The notes beneath the pieces are model-generated. The model saw only the letters and a list, made by a program, of their open reading frames with translations. It did no database searches and had not been told where the DNA came from. From Microvelia longipes (Eukaryota; Arthropoda; Insecta; Hemiptera; Veliidae): 64,000 bases of DNA. The first letter of the stretch is position 1. The number at the start of each line of letters is the position of its first letter. A program made the translations under genes and the position numbers. Positions 29,946 to 40,568 of this stretch are shown here, piece after piece. Location: the NCBI GenBank assembly GCA_018340805.1, contig JACMZG010001863.1, positions 52,757,730 through 52,821,729 of the forward strand. The letters run 5' to 3'.

Positions 29946-31544
29946 AACTAAGCACGGTATTATATTTGTCAAACAATGCATACTCAGCCAAATTTTTTTT
30001 AAAATAAACTAGCTAAGTTTGATTTTTTTAACTTCTCAGTTTTAAATTATTTTATTTAACTTTTTTTTATTTTAATAAGCTAAATAAAGCGATTAAGGAA
30101 TAGTTGTATAATATATTAACTCTCAAACACTGTAAAATATTTACAAGGAAGTAATGAAGCAGACAAAACTCTTAGTGTACAACTAACTTCTCCTGTTTGC
30201 CTTTGCCAGTGTTGACTTCAGTATTTTAGGGTGCTGTTAAGCATCATTACTTGACTTTCAGTTAAACTTATCCCGATGTTAAATGACAAAGGGAAACTCA
30301 ATCTCAAATAAACTTTGTCACTTCTATTTTATTAATTAATTAATTTATTTTCGTATTTATTCCCCTCTATTTAAGTTTTACAGCTTCCAACATCAGGAGA
30401 GACTAGGAAGCATCATATGCTTCTTTTGCGAACCCTTGGTGTTGGGGGCTGCATGATCTTAAAACTTATTACCTATTTAACTTGTATATTTTATCCGAAT
30501 TAACTTTCATCTAAATCTATTATATTATGTTATCTATATCCAATCTATCTCTTGCTGTATAATTATAACTATAATATCTTCCATATACTAAATAATTCAT
30601 CTATCAACTCCCGCCAGAGTGCAATCAGTGGATTGTTTCTATTTCCAAACTTCTCAAGCCATGGTACTATACTAATTGTAACATTGTCGTATTACTCAAT
30701 TTAAAATAAAAAAAAATACTGTACTAATTGTTGTCATATTACTCAATATAAAATATAAAACAAAATATTTTCATATTCATGGGAAATTATTTACCATTCT
30801 GGTGAATTCCAAACCACCATTTTGCTGAAAACTACTGTTTTCTTTGTCAGTCAACACTCTACTGTTATTTTTTAACATCATGGTTCAATTTTATTATTTT
30901 CTAATCAATTAATAGTAACTTCATTATTTAATTGGAACCAGGTTATTATTTATTTACTTTTAAAATATCTTTTTAATTTTGGGATGAAAAACAATACAAC
31001 TCACCTGTTGCTTTATTTACCTTATTTAATCAAATGAAAACTGATTTTTTTTTTCAATTTACCATTTTCTTATTAAAAACTAATTTTACTTAGTGTACTT
31101 AGTGTTTTTATATTTATCGATTAATCGTGCCTGATAAATAATTAATTATAATAATTTTAAATTATTAAAAAATGGAAATTGACTCTGTACAACGAAATAC
31201 CACTTTGTTGATTACAAATGTTTTAAAAGGTTGTTATGTGTAGCTGTTTCACTATTTTGTGTATAATTATGTAGTTTTAAATTTTACTGTAAAAAAATGT
31301 ATTTTTTTATTGCTTTATTTTATTTATTATAATTTTAATAAGTAAGATTATTGGGTTTTCACAACTATTTTATATATTTTTTAGAATAATAATGTAGATA
31401 ATTTGATTATATGTTATGTTTTACTGTAAATTGAATCAATAAAAGGAGTTGTGAGAAAATCTGAAACCTCCCTACACACACTACTGGTGTTGCTACTCAA
31501 AACTTATTAGATTAATGTTTTTTTTTATTATTTAACATTCTTTA

Positions 31545-32150
31545 GTAAGTATGACATGAAAAGGTTAATGTTTAGAGGTTCAATTTGAAGTGTCCCACAA
31601 TAAAGTAGCATACATGCAGGATAAAAATATTTTTTTACTTAAAGTAACTATTTTAAATAGTTTACAGTTCATTTTAAATAGATCTACCCTATTAGAGAAT
31701 GTATACTGCTAAAAAAAATACAATGTTTGAAAATTTTTAATGTACAGACAATACCCAATTCAGAGTTGACCAAAAGTCTTCCCCTAACTTTAAATACTCT
31801 TCAACCCATATTATCCTCTACTTTATTTACTCAGAGTGGCTCAAATTTATTAAATTTGAATGTAACGTAAGTTTCATTAATTTATATCTAATAGTTAAAA
31901 CATTTAAGGGGAGGGAGAGACTTTTGGTCAACTCTGAATTGGGTATTGTCTATACATTAAAAATTCTCAAACATTGTATTTTGTAGAGAGTATATATTCT
32001 CTAATAGTGTAGATCTATTTCAAATGAACTCAAAACTATTTAAAAATAGTTACTTTAAGTCAAAAAATATTTTTATCCTGCATACATGCTACTCTATTGT
32101 GGGACACTTCAAATTGAACCTCTAAACATTAATTTTTTGATGTCACACAT
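31545..32150. mobile_element. Foldback element, about 600 bp
   Basis: Arms of more than 200 bp: left GAGGTTCAATTTGAAGTGTC against right GACACTTCAAATTGAACCTC, and inner CAATACCCAATTCAGAGTTG against CAACTCTGAATTGGGTATTG. The single-stranded centre is only about 100 bp. No coding capacity. Confidence 0.85.
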
Positions 32151-32198
32151 TACTAATAATATTAAAGGATTATCATATAATTTATGAATAAATGCCAT

Positions 32199-33022
32199 GG
32201 TCTTACGAAGCAATTAAAGAGTCAGCTTCCAACGATACTTGCTGTTGGATATGAATATCCCTGGACAGGTTTCAGCTTAACAACATTATCAGCAGGTGGG
32301 GCAACACTCGAGCTCTTAACTAATAAAGTTATATCAGTGAATAATTTCTAGTCTCGACAAGCCTTGTGAAGATAGGGTAGAGAGTAGGAGGGTTTATATA
32401 GGGAAGTGTGTACCTGAGATAATGCTCAGACCTCGAGAAGACAAGGTGATACTTTGTACTGTTTATTTGTACAGGTGTCGCAGTTTTACCAATATTTTGT
32501 TTTTTGTCAAGTATTGTTTTGAATTTGTAAAAGTCTTGTTAGTAATTTAATATTCGTGTATTTCCAGTCTTTCGACCACGTCAAGTTTTGGTCCTTTTGT
32601 TTGTTTCTGAAGCAGTGTCATTAAGTTTAAGGTGATAGGTGAAGTTAGAATCTGATTTATCTTGGATGAATTTATCTTACGTTCTATTTATGGGTTTTTT
32701 GTAGAGTACGGTATGTTCCTCTTGTGACTTTGTTGGCAGTCCTGTGCAAGAGGACATGTATCTTGTAAACCCTACATTGGTTATATGTATATGAGTTATT
32801 GAAGTTATGTAGTCATTTTCTACCTGTGTTATTGTTGTTAATGTTACAACAATCTTCCTTATCTTCAGGGTTTGTTCAGCTCATTGAGACTCACTGACAT
32901 AACTTCATTAGTTGAGAGCTACAGTGTTGCCCCACCACCCGATGATGGAGTTAAGCTGAAACTGGTCTAGGGATAGTCGTATCCAGAAGCAGGTATCAAT
33001 ACTGGATGATACTGCAATTGTC
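32199..33022. mobile_element. Inverted-repeat element with decayed hammerhead-like motifs
   Basis: The arms, about 150 bp each, share TATCCCTGGACAGGTTTCAG-type sequence on the left and its inverse on the right (CTGAAACTGGTCTAGGGATA). The right motif reads CCGATGA and the left CTGATAA, so each has one change in the conserved CTGANGA. The middle, 32380-32860, is unrelated unique-looking sequence. Confidence 0.65.
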
Positions 33023-33171
33023 TTATGACTCGTTTATGTAGCTATTGAAATATGGTCTGATGTAATTAATTATGTATGTATGAAGCAATGTATTGTGTTG
33101 TGTGTAGATATGAGATGCCTATTAATAACAGACAGAGTGTAATTTGTATATGTCAATGCTAAAGTTAATGC

Positions 33172-33227
33172 TCCACCTGCGGACTAGCTCCGCAGGTGGA
33201 ATTACAGAGAATAAGCTTATTCTCTGT
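33172..33227. repeat. Two adjacent perfect hairpins
   Basis: 33172-33200 has 12-bp arms (TCCACCTGCGGA and its inverse) around a 5-base loop. 33204-33227 is a 24-bp perfect palindrome containing AGAATAAGCTTATTCT. Function unknown; no adjacent gene makes them likely terminators. Confidence 0.85.
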
Positions 33228-34249
33228 GCTTCACAACTCCACGTTTCAATGATTAAATTATTAACATTATTTTTCTAAATTTTCTACTACTATTGTCCAG
33301 CGTACAATTTTAGATTATTTATTTTATTTTTTTTACATTCCATTTTTTTCGTTGGAGTACCTTTTACTCAAAGCTTTTTAAAAAAAATAAATTTATGTAT
33401 AATAGGTTCTGTGAAAGTATTTCTTTTTACGATTTAAAAGTGTTGCATAATACAAGAGAGTTGATAGAATCGAGACTCAGGTGGTAAGCGTCCAGATAGT
33501 GACATAACTTGTGTCTTAGGTTCTGATGTATTAAATACATTTTGCTTTTGCTGCATCTTACAGCAACACAATTTCCTGCTCAACTAACCTTTTACTTTTG
33601 TATTATCACTTTTTCAAATAAATCCTTTCAATTTTAAGTATAATTTTTATATTTAAAAAAAAATCTAAATCATAGTGATTTTTTTTTTGTCGATTCTTAT
33701 ATTTTTATTTTTCTAGTCCTTTATATTTGAATTATTTTGTGTTATAACAATGAATTTTATTTATCTTTTCTTCCAGTTATGTTAATCGTCTTGTTTTTAA
33801 TAAAAATATAAATATTGTTATAAGACTGAAAAAGTAAGAATCATTGATGTTTTATAAAATATAACTTGCACAAAAGTATGAAATTAAATTTTGTAGTACT
33901 GACATTTTTTTAAGTCCATTTGATATAATATTTGGAATTAATAAAAATTAATTAATTTAAAAATAAATAAATTAAATATGAAATCGTAAATTCAAAAAAA
34001 AAAATTTAGTTGCATATTAAAAAGGATGTTGTAGAATGTGAAAAAAGGTAATATCTAAAAAAATGTACAATCTTGAGCAAAAGTAAGTAAGAATTACCTG
34101 AAAATATTAAATCATATTATTGTTTTCAATTGGTACAATGTTTCCAAAATGAAGATGATTGGTACTGGTCAGCAAAGACATCGTGCTGCGAATATAGATT
34201 TGTGGTGTTAATGAAATGCATGTTTTTAAAATAATGTTCAAACTATTGA

Positions 34250-34865
34250 GGGCTCATTCCATGTCAAATCAACACAGGTAAAAACACCTCCATGGGATTG
34301 GATGTAGTAGCACATAACATGTGCTAAGTGTAAAAAAGTTAAAGTTTATCACATAATCATTGATATAAATTTCAAATAAATTGTCCTTTTTACACTTTGA
34401 CACACGTTATGTGCTACTGTGTTCAATCTCGTGTTGGTCCCAAAATGACACTTTGTGAACATGTTACTGACAGTTTGAGCTCTTATTTTTTTCAAAATTA
34501 AACAAAATTGCTTTTTGAGGTGTTAGCATTTTATATTTGCACATAATTAAAACTTGTAACTAATTATACAAAAGTGTTTAGAATCCATTTGAAAGGTTCA
34601 AGTTTAAGTTTTCAAACGCCACCAAAATAAAAAATTGCCCTGAGCAAAATTTTAGATACAGCCATATTCGTAGTTAAAGAAATGCTGAAAGTCACATTTA
34701 TTTGAAAAATAGAGCAGGTTACTGCGGCAATATGGCTGCACAGGAAGAGCCAAAAATCTGGATTTTTTGTTCTTTCTACAGTGCCTGCTCAGCCAAATTA
34801 TATTAAAATCAGTGACATCAAGTCCAAAAATGTATTTTTTGTGTTGATTTGACATGGACTGACCC
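34250..34865. mobile_element. TIR element, GGTCATTCCATGTCAAATCA family
   Basis: Left CATTCCATGTCAAATCAACA and right TGTTGATTTGACATGGACTG are inverted ends of a 616-bp element without ORFs. A partial copy is at 2080-2521 and a distantly similar start (CATTCCATCTCAAATCAGGC) is at 63460. Confidence 0.75.
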
Positions 34866-34866
34866 A

Positions 34867-35174
34867 AAGATATATTACTAGAGAGGGCATACCCTATCTT
34901 AATACACTGAAAGACTTAAAAAAATCTTTTTGGAACTCTCAGGGGTTTTGTGTGACCTCATTGAAACCTTCATGAAGAGTGTACTAAGGTTATAATAAAT
35001 CAATCATTCTTGGCTTTTCATAATTTCGTTTAGTTTTGTTTTATAAACGTTCTATTTATAAAATTTATTGTAATTTTGTTCTGTTTATTTGATTATATTA
35101 AAATCGAAGATTCCAAGGTTACTAATGTTTAAAAATTGAACCCATAGAGCCTCTGTAGCAATAATATCTCTATG
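34867..35174. mobile_element. MITE, hAT-like, family CATAGAGATAT
   Basis: Left AGATATATTACTAGAGAGGG and right end TAATATCTCTATG. Directly abuts the end of the preceding TIR element. Internal GAGGTTATAATAAAT-type sequence matches the other copies. Confidence 0.7.
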
Positions 35175-35262
35175 ATTTACACAACTTAAAATATCATTGA
35201 GCTGAAATGAATCACTGCAAGAAAATATTATTGATAATAAATGGGTGGGCTTCGGAATCAAC

Positions 35263-35530
35263 CATAGAGATATATTAATAGAAGGGACATACCCTATTTC
35301 AACACATTGAGAGGCTTGAAACATCATTTAGGGGCTCTGTGTAACCTCATTGTAACCAACTCATAGAGTGATTTAAGGTTATAATAAATAAATATTTCTT
35401 GGTTTTTGTTTGTATTATAAATGTTCTATTATATAAATTGCAATAATATAGTACTGTTTATTTGATTAATAATTCAGGGGTTCAGGTCACTTCTTTGATG
35501 TTTTAAAATTCATCTGATGATATCTCTTTA
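35263..35530. mobile_element. MITE, hAT-like, family CATAGAGATAT, decayed
   Basis: Left CATAGAGATATATTAATAGA; right end GATGATATCTCTTTA is diverged. Ninety bp from the previous copy, in the same orientation. Confidence 0.6.
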
Positions 35531-36712
35531 GTAATTATGAATTGCGGCTTTGTTTTGAAAAGAGTTTGACTTGGAGTTGTTTGTAATGTTTTTATTCGCC
35601 TGTGAGTTTAATGAAAATGTTTCGGTGTCGACACAAGCACTCTAAGCCAGGGTACCTGGTAGGGATCATAGTTTTTTACATTATTTAAGTTTATAAATAA
35701 AATTCTGGTGCGTTGGTTTTCATGTCAGGCACATTTTCATAAAAAAACTTTGAAGAAGATTACTAACTGAGCATTAAACTAGCGCAAATAATGGTGTGCA
35801 TTGCCAATTTTAGAGGCATTGTTTTGTACAAGTAACATGATAATTATGTTTGATTCCTTTGAAATACAGGAAAAATGAGTAAAGAGTAGCACTTGATAGT
35901 TGAGTTACTTCTCAAGTAATGAAGCATAAACCAGAACTATTAGCAAGAAATGGATTGCACGGAAACACACATTCCAAAGGAAATTCGTTTGGCATGCTAA
36001 CCTTGTAGTTGGCATGCGGATTTTGTAGTTATAAACTTATATAATGTAAATTTAACGTATCGTTTTTTCCTGGATTAAAACCCAGGTTACCTAGCTTTGA
36101 GTAAAGTAAGTGCTTGTAACGACTACAGACCATTTTAATTCAACTCACAGGTCCCAAAAACATTGAAAACGACTCCCCACTTGAAATATGCTGTTTACCA
36201 GCCGCAAGCAAACTCGGAGGGGTTTAGGTTATTTTAAGCAATGTTTTAAAATTCTTCTAATGGTACCTCTCTAGTAATAATATCTAGCGGCTTTGTTTGA
36301 AAAATAATTTTGTCTTACTTAATAAATCCTACTTTAGTAAGCTCAAACTACAAGTCTTGTGTTGTCTAATTAAAAACTGACAACTTTTGTTCTCTCCAAA
36401 ATAAAAATAAAATTAACAAATGGACTGTTTTATTAATTTTTAACTTATTAAAATGCTAATATTAACCATAAAAACCTCATTTACTTTATAAAAATAATAT
36501 TTTTTTCTTATTTAAAATTAGTGTATAAGAAGAATAGGCAGTGAAGGAGAGGATTTGAACCAATCTGAGAAATTGCTTTGAGACCTTTTCATTTAAGTAT
36601 AGGAAACAATTTTCAAAAATGGAAATAACACTGGTCCAATGTAATATGCATTATTGAATATCTCAGATGCACTAATATTAAATGCTTTACAACAAAGTGA
36701 AAACATGGCTCT

Positions 36713-37078
36713 AGACTTTCAAAATGCTTTCAAATCCTAACAAATTGACTCTTACACTTTCAAAATGCTTTCAAATCCTTACAAATTGACTCTTACACTT
36801 CCAAAATGCTTTCAAATCCTAACAAATTGACTCTTAAACTTCCAAAATGCTTTCAAATCCTTACAAATTAACTCTTACACTTCCAAAATGCTTTCAAATC
36901 CTTACAAATTGACTCTTACACTTCCAAAATGCTTTCAAATCCTAACAAATTGACTCTTACACTTCCAAAATGCTTTCAAATCCTAACAAAACTCTTACAC
37001 TTCCAAAATGCTTCAAATCTAACAAATTGACCTCAGACTTCCAAAATGCTTTCATATCCTAACAAATTGACTCTTGCG
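36713..37078. repeat. Minisatellite, 41-bp unit
   Basis: About nine copies of CTTACACTTCCAAAATGCTT plus TCAAATCCTAACAAATTGACT. Copies are nearly identical except for the last three. Confidence 0.95.
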
Positions 37079-37377
37079 TAGATTTTCTAAAACTATGTAT
37101 TATGCCTCACTCCTTTAAAAAACATTTTACCACAACAATCGTTCAGAGCTTGTATTTTATTAAAAATTTTGAGGAGGATTAGGTCAAAAATAATAAATAT
37201 AACTAATTTATTCATTATTAAATATTAGACCTATTCCTCCTAAAAAGCTTTAATAATTTAAAATAGAGGTCCCTATAAAGTTTTTTGTCTTAGCTTGTAC
37301 TTCCTTATTTAGAAAAAATTTGGTACACGAGGTACTTGGAATGGCCTCTTTTGGTATTTGGCCTAGGTACTTGGAAT

Positions 37378-37582
37378 GTTTTCCTTATAATTTCTTTTTT
37401 CTGTTTTCTTATAATTTCTTTTCTGTTTTCTATAATTTCTTTTTCTGTTTCCTTATAATTTCTTTTTTCTGTTTTCCTTATAATTTCTTTTTTCTGTTTT
37501 CCTTATAATTTCTTTTTTCTGTTTTCCTTATAATTTCTTTTTTCTGTTTTCCTTATAATTTCTTTTTTCTGTTTCCTTATAA
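37378..37582. repeat. Minisatellite, 25-bp TTTTCCTTATAATTTCTTTT unit
   Basis: About eight to nine copies of TTTTCCTTATAATTTCTTTT plus TTCTG. Strongly pyrimidine-biased strand. The open frame over it is a repeat translation. Confidence 0.94.
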
Positions 37583-37780
37583 TAAGTTCTTTTTTTTTGC
37601 TAATTGCTGTCGATAGAAGATAGATTGCAAGTAAAGGCATTATTAATACAGAAAATACAATTTATATAGTTTTTAAATTGCACCTTTATTTTAGGCTGTC
37701 ACGAGTTAAAATAGGGCTTATAAATTGTAGAGGGAGTAGGAAACCACTTTTCAATACCTAGCAGGAACAGACATCTAGCT

Positions 37781-37830
37781 GTCTGTAGCTAGCTACAGAC
37801 ATCTAGCTGAGTAGTTCCTAGCTACTCAGC
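37781..37830. repeat. Adjacent perfect hairpins
   Basis: 37781-37800 is the 20-bp palindrome GTCTGTAGCTAGCTACAGAC. 37806-37830 has 9-bp arms GCTGAGTAG and CTACTCAGC. They lie 70 bp left of a foldback element. Confidence 0.8.
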
Positions 37831-37960
37831 CATGAGGATGTCAGGCAACTCTCAGCCTTTCTACAACCACTAAAACATTCAATATTTTATACTATGCTGT
37901 GGAATGTTTTTAATAAAAACCACCAACTCCGTCTTTTCCACAAGATTTTTACTTTATTAA

Positions 37961-37998
37961 GGCAGAACCGGCTTTCAGCTTACGCCATCATCAGTGCC
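37961..37998 (-). ncRNA. Hammerhead-ribozyme-like motif, left arm
   Basis: The minus strand reads GGCA, CTGATGA, T, GGC-GTAA-GCT hairpin with a GNRA-type loop, GAAA, GCCGGTTC, TGCC. GGCA and TGCC form a perfect 4-bp stem I. Stem III would be the short CCGG segment, typical of hammerheads that work as dimers. The T between CTGATGA and stem II is non-canonical. Confidence 0.35.
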
Positions 37999-38115
37999 GG
38001 AAAGATATCGAGCCATCAACTGTCCAGGACCTCTGTTAAGAGTTTGGAGACGACTAACTCTCGTCTCCAAACTCTTAACAGAGGTCCTGGACAGTTGACG
38101 ACTCGATATCTTTCC

Positions 38116-38153
38116 CGCACTGATGATGGCGTAAGCTGAAAGCCGGGTCTGCC
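38116..38153 (+). ncRNA. Hammerhead-ribozyme-like motif, right arm
   Basis: Inverted partner of the previous entry: CGCA, CTGATGA, T, GGC-GTAA-GCT, GAAA, GCCGGGTC, TGCC. The cleavage triplet would be GTC. Stem I is reduced to GCA/TGC by one change. Confidence 0.33.
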
Positions 38154-39879
38154 TTAATAAAGTAAAAATCTTGTGGAAAAGACGGAGTTGATGGTTTTTA
38201 CTAAAACATTGTTTAATAAATTTGTAATTATTAAAATGAGTTTTAATTATTAATTATGTTTAGAACCAAATATATTTCCATTTTATTGAAGATTAATCCT
38301 CTTTTTGAGATAGAGGCTTAAGTGAGTGCCACATATGTACCATCTATGTTTGGCTGTTGGTCAGTTGGTTTTGGATTATCTAACTTTACTTCCTCCACTG
38401 TCTAGTCTGAGCTGTAAAAGCTCCCATAGTAAAATCAATTTACTGTAAGGAAAAATTTGACGATTGAATATGTTGATTACTTGTCTAATAGTTGAGTAAC
38501 CAAAAAGAACTAGAATACTTAAATCACTGCACCCATAGTGTTTCCAGAACTTTTCAAATCCATTCAATTCAAACGATTGGCCTGCTGCTAACCTACCAAA
38601 TGTTTTCTTACAGTAAATTATACTATAATTCTTATATTATATTAGGAGCTAAAATTAATAAATAAATTATCCCCTCTTTTTTGCATAAATTAATATGTAA
38701 TCATTGTACTCTATTTATATTTTTAAAACATTTTTTTTCTTTTTTTAGTCTTGATGTATATAATGAAATGAATTTACCTTTTTTAAAAAAATTGTGAAAT
38801 TTACACAAAATAGTTAAAATACTGTTACGATTTAGTTTTAACTCATTTTTACTGTTTCACTTATTTTGTAAATATTATTTTATAATGTTTAACAAAAAAA
38901 ATATTGAGTTATTGTATAAATAAAATTTATTTTTAAGTATATTTCTATGTAAAAATTACTGTTTTTTTTACTATATAGATCACCTGGTAAAGCTTTCAAA
39001 CATGACTATTGCCCTCTAGGCACTTCGGCCTTCTAGAATCTTTTTAGGAGTTTAAAAAAGAGTAGAATATGATCAGGGACCCAAATATTCCACACATTTT
39101 TGACAGACAAAAAAATATTTTAAACATGAAATTAATAAATACATCCATCTTTGGGTTTGTAGAAAGGCTTTAGGTCTTTGAGTAGGGCAGATATAAGGGA
39201 CCCTTTCTACAAACCAAGAATAGATGTATTTTATTCTTCTAGGGTGGGTCCCTTATAATACTCTTACCCTATTGTAGATAGTATGATAAGGGACCCTCAT
39301 TTGACTCTTCATTTAAAGTAAAATCAATTTATTTGATACATTATCGCCAAAGATTATTAAGTATACCACATAATCTACATAATAAGGTATACTACATAAT
39401 AAAGTATACCACATAATCTTTGATTATTTCCTTAATATCCCTTATATATTCCCTACTCAAAGCCCCGATGCCTTTCAACAACCCTGATAAAGGGTATACT
39501 ATATTCTTACTCTATAGTAAGTACTCTGTATAGGGTACTCTGTTTATGCAGTTTATATAGTACGAGTTTATAAAAGTATCTTGAAGATGACTAGAGTAAT
39601 AGTCGAACCGGTCAGTTTTTCTTTTTTATGTATTGTGGTTTGACAATTAAATATATATTTTTTTAAACTTAAGTGTATTAAATGTTCTGTATAACGAAAA
39701 TTCAGAAACTAAAAATAAAAAGGAGTTTTTTAACTTCCACAGAAACGCGTACTGATGGCGGTAAGTATAAATTTCATTAATTAGTTTTGTGTTTTTACCA
39801 AAGAATTTTCAACTACTTATGTAAATAATAAATATTTATTATCATAAATGTTTCAGGATTCCACATTCAGTGAAAGATC

Positions 39880-40395
39880 TGGTTCCCTGTAGGTCGTGTG
39901 CAAAACATAAACAGAACTTTTTTAAAGCTGATACAATTTCCTATACAACTTACAACGAGTGTTTTTTCGTCAAAATCGAATCAATACAACTGAAGTTATG
40001 ACATTTGTTAAATGCACAAAAAGCCAATATTTTTCCAAAAAGATTCACTGGTTTTGCATAAATTAACCATTTTTTAGTGTTTTTGAAAGATCCGTAACTT
40101 GGGTTGCAGTTATCGGATTTTCATAATTAAACACTCATTTTAAAGAACATTTTATCATCTTTTAAAAATGTTCTCTTTGTGTTTTACACCCGACCCGCAG
40201 GGAACCTTTTTGCAAGAAAACTGAATGTTGTGCGATGTTATAAAATTTTGAGCATGCGCAATCATATGAAAGGCTCCACTCTGGATAGGCAGACTATTTT
40301 TTCTTCATATTTTAAGGTATATTTTCAGGAAAATTTGGTTTGAAGTAGTACAAAATGAGTCTCATTTTTTTCAGGTCCGGCTCTTGGACTATATA
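39880..40395. mobile_element. Foldback element, GGGAACC / GTACTACTTC family (left-truncated)
   Basis: Starts within the left arm at GGTTCCCTGTAGGTCGTGTG and runs through the centre to the complete right arm ending GTACAAAATGAGTCTCATTT and CGGCTCTTGGAC. The outer left arm is absent. Confidence 0.78.
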
Positions 40396-40568
40396 GCCCT
40401 GATTAAAAATTTAAAAAATGGCACAAATTTTAGGTTCCTAGAAAAATAAGTGTATTTTAGGTTCCCTGTTGTTCATGTGAAAATCTTGAAGGGAACATTT
40501 TTCAAGGCTGCACAACATTTTCTATAAATCAAGTGTCAATTGACCAAAATCAAATTACTAAGTTATAG

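Larger units (their letters stand above)
37903..38211. mobile_element. Foldback element with a hammerhead-like motif in each arm
   Basis: Near-perfect palindrome with arms of about 150 bp meeting at TTGGAGACGACTAACTCTCG. Outer parts: TAAAAACCACCAACTCCGTC on the left and GACGGAGTTGATGGTTTTTA on the right. Each arm carries one outward-pointing hammerhead-like motif, listed separately. Confidence 0.85.

Noticed and set aside
36530..36600. B-box-like GGTTCAAATCC on the minus strand, possible tRNA
   Set aside because: No matching A box, acceptor stem or anticodon arm can be folded around it; one 11-base match is not enough.
39560..39630. CTTGAAGATGAC and GTCGAACCGGTC as another hammerhead-like motif
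   Set aside because: The core is broken in both halves (TTGAAGA for CTGANGA, GAAC for GAAA), so it is at most a dead relative.
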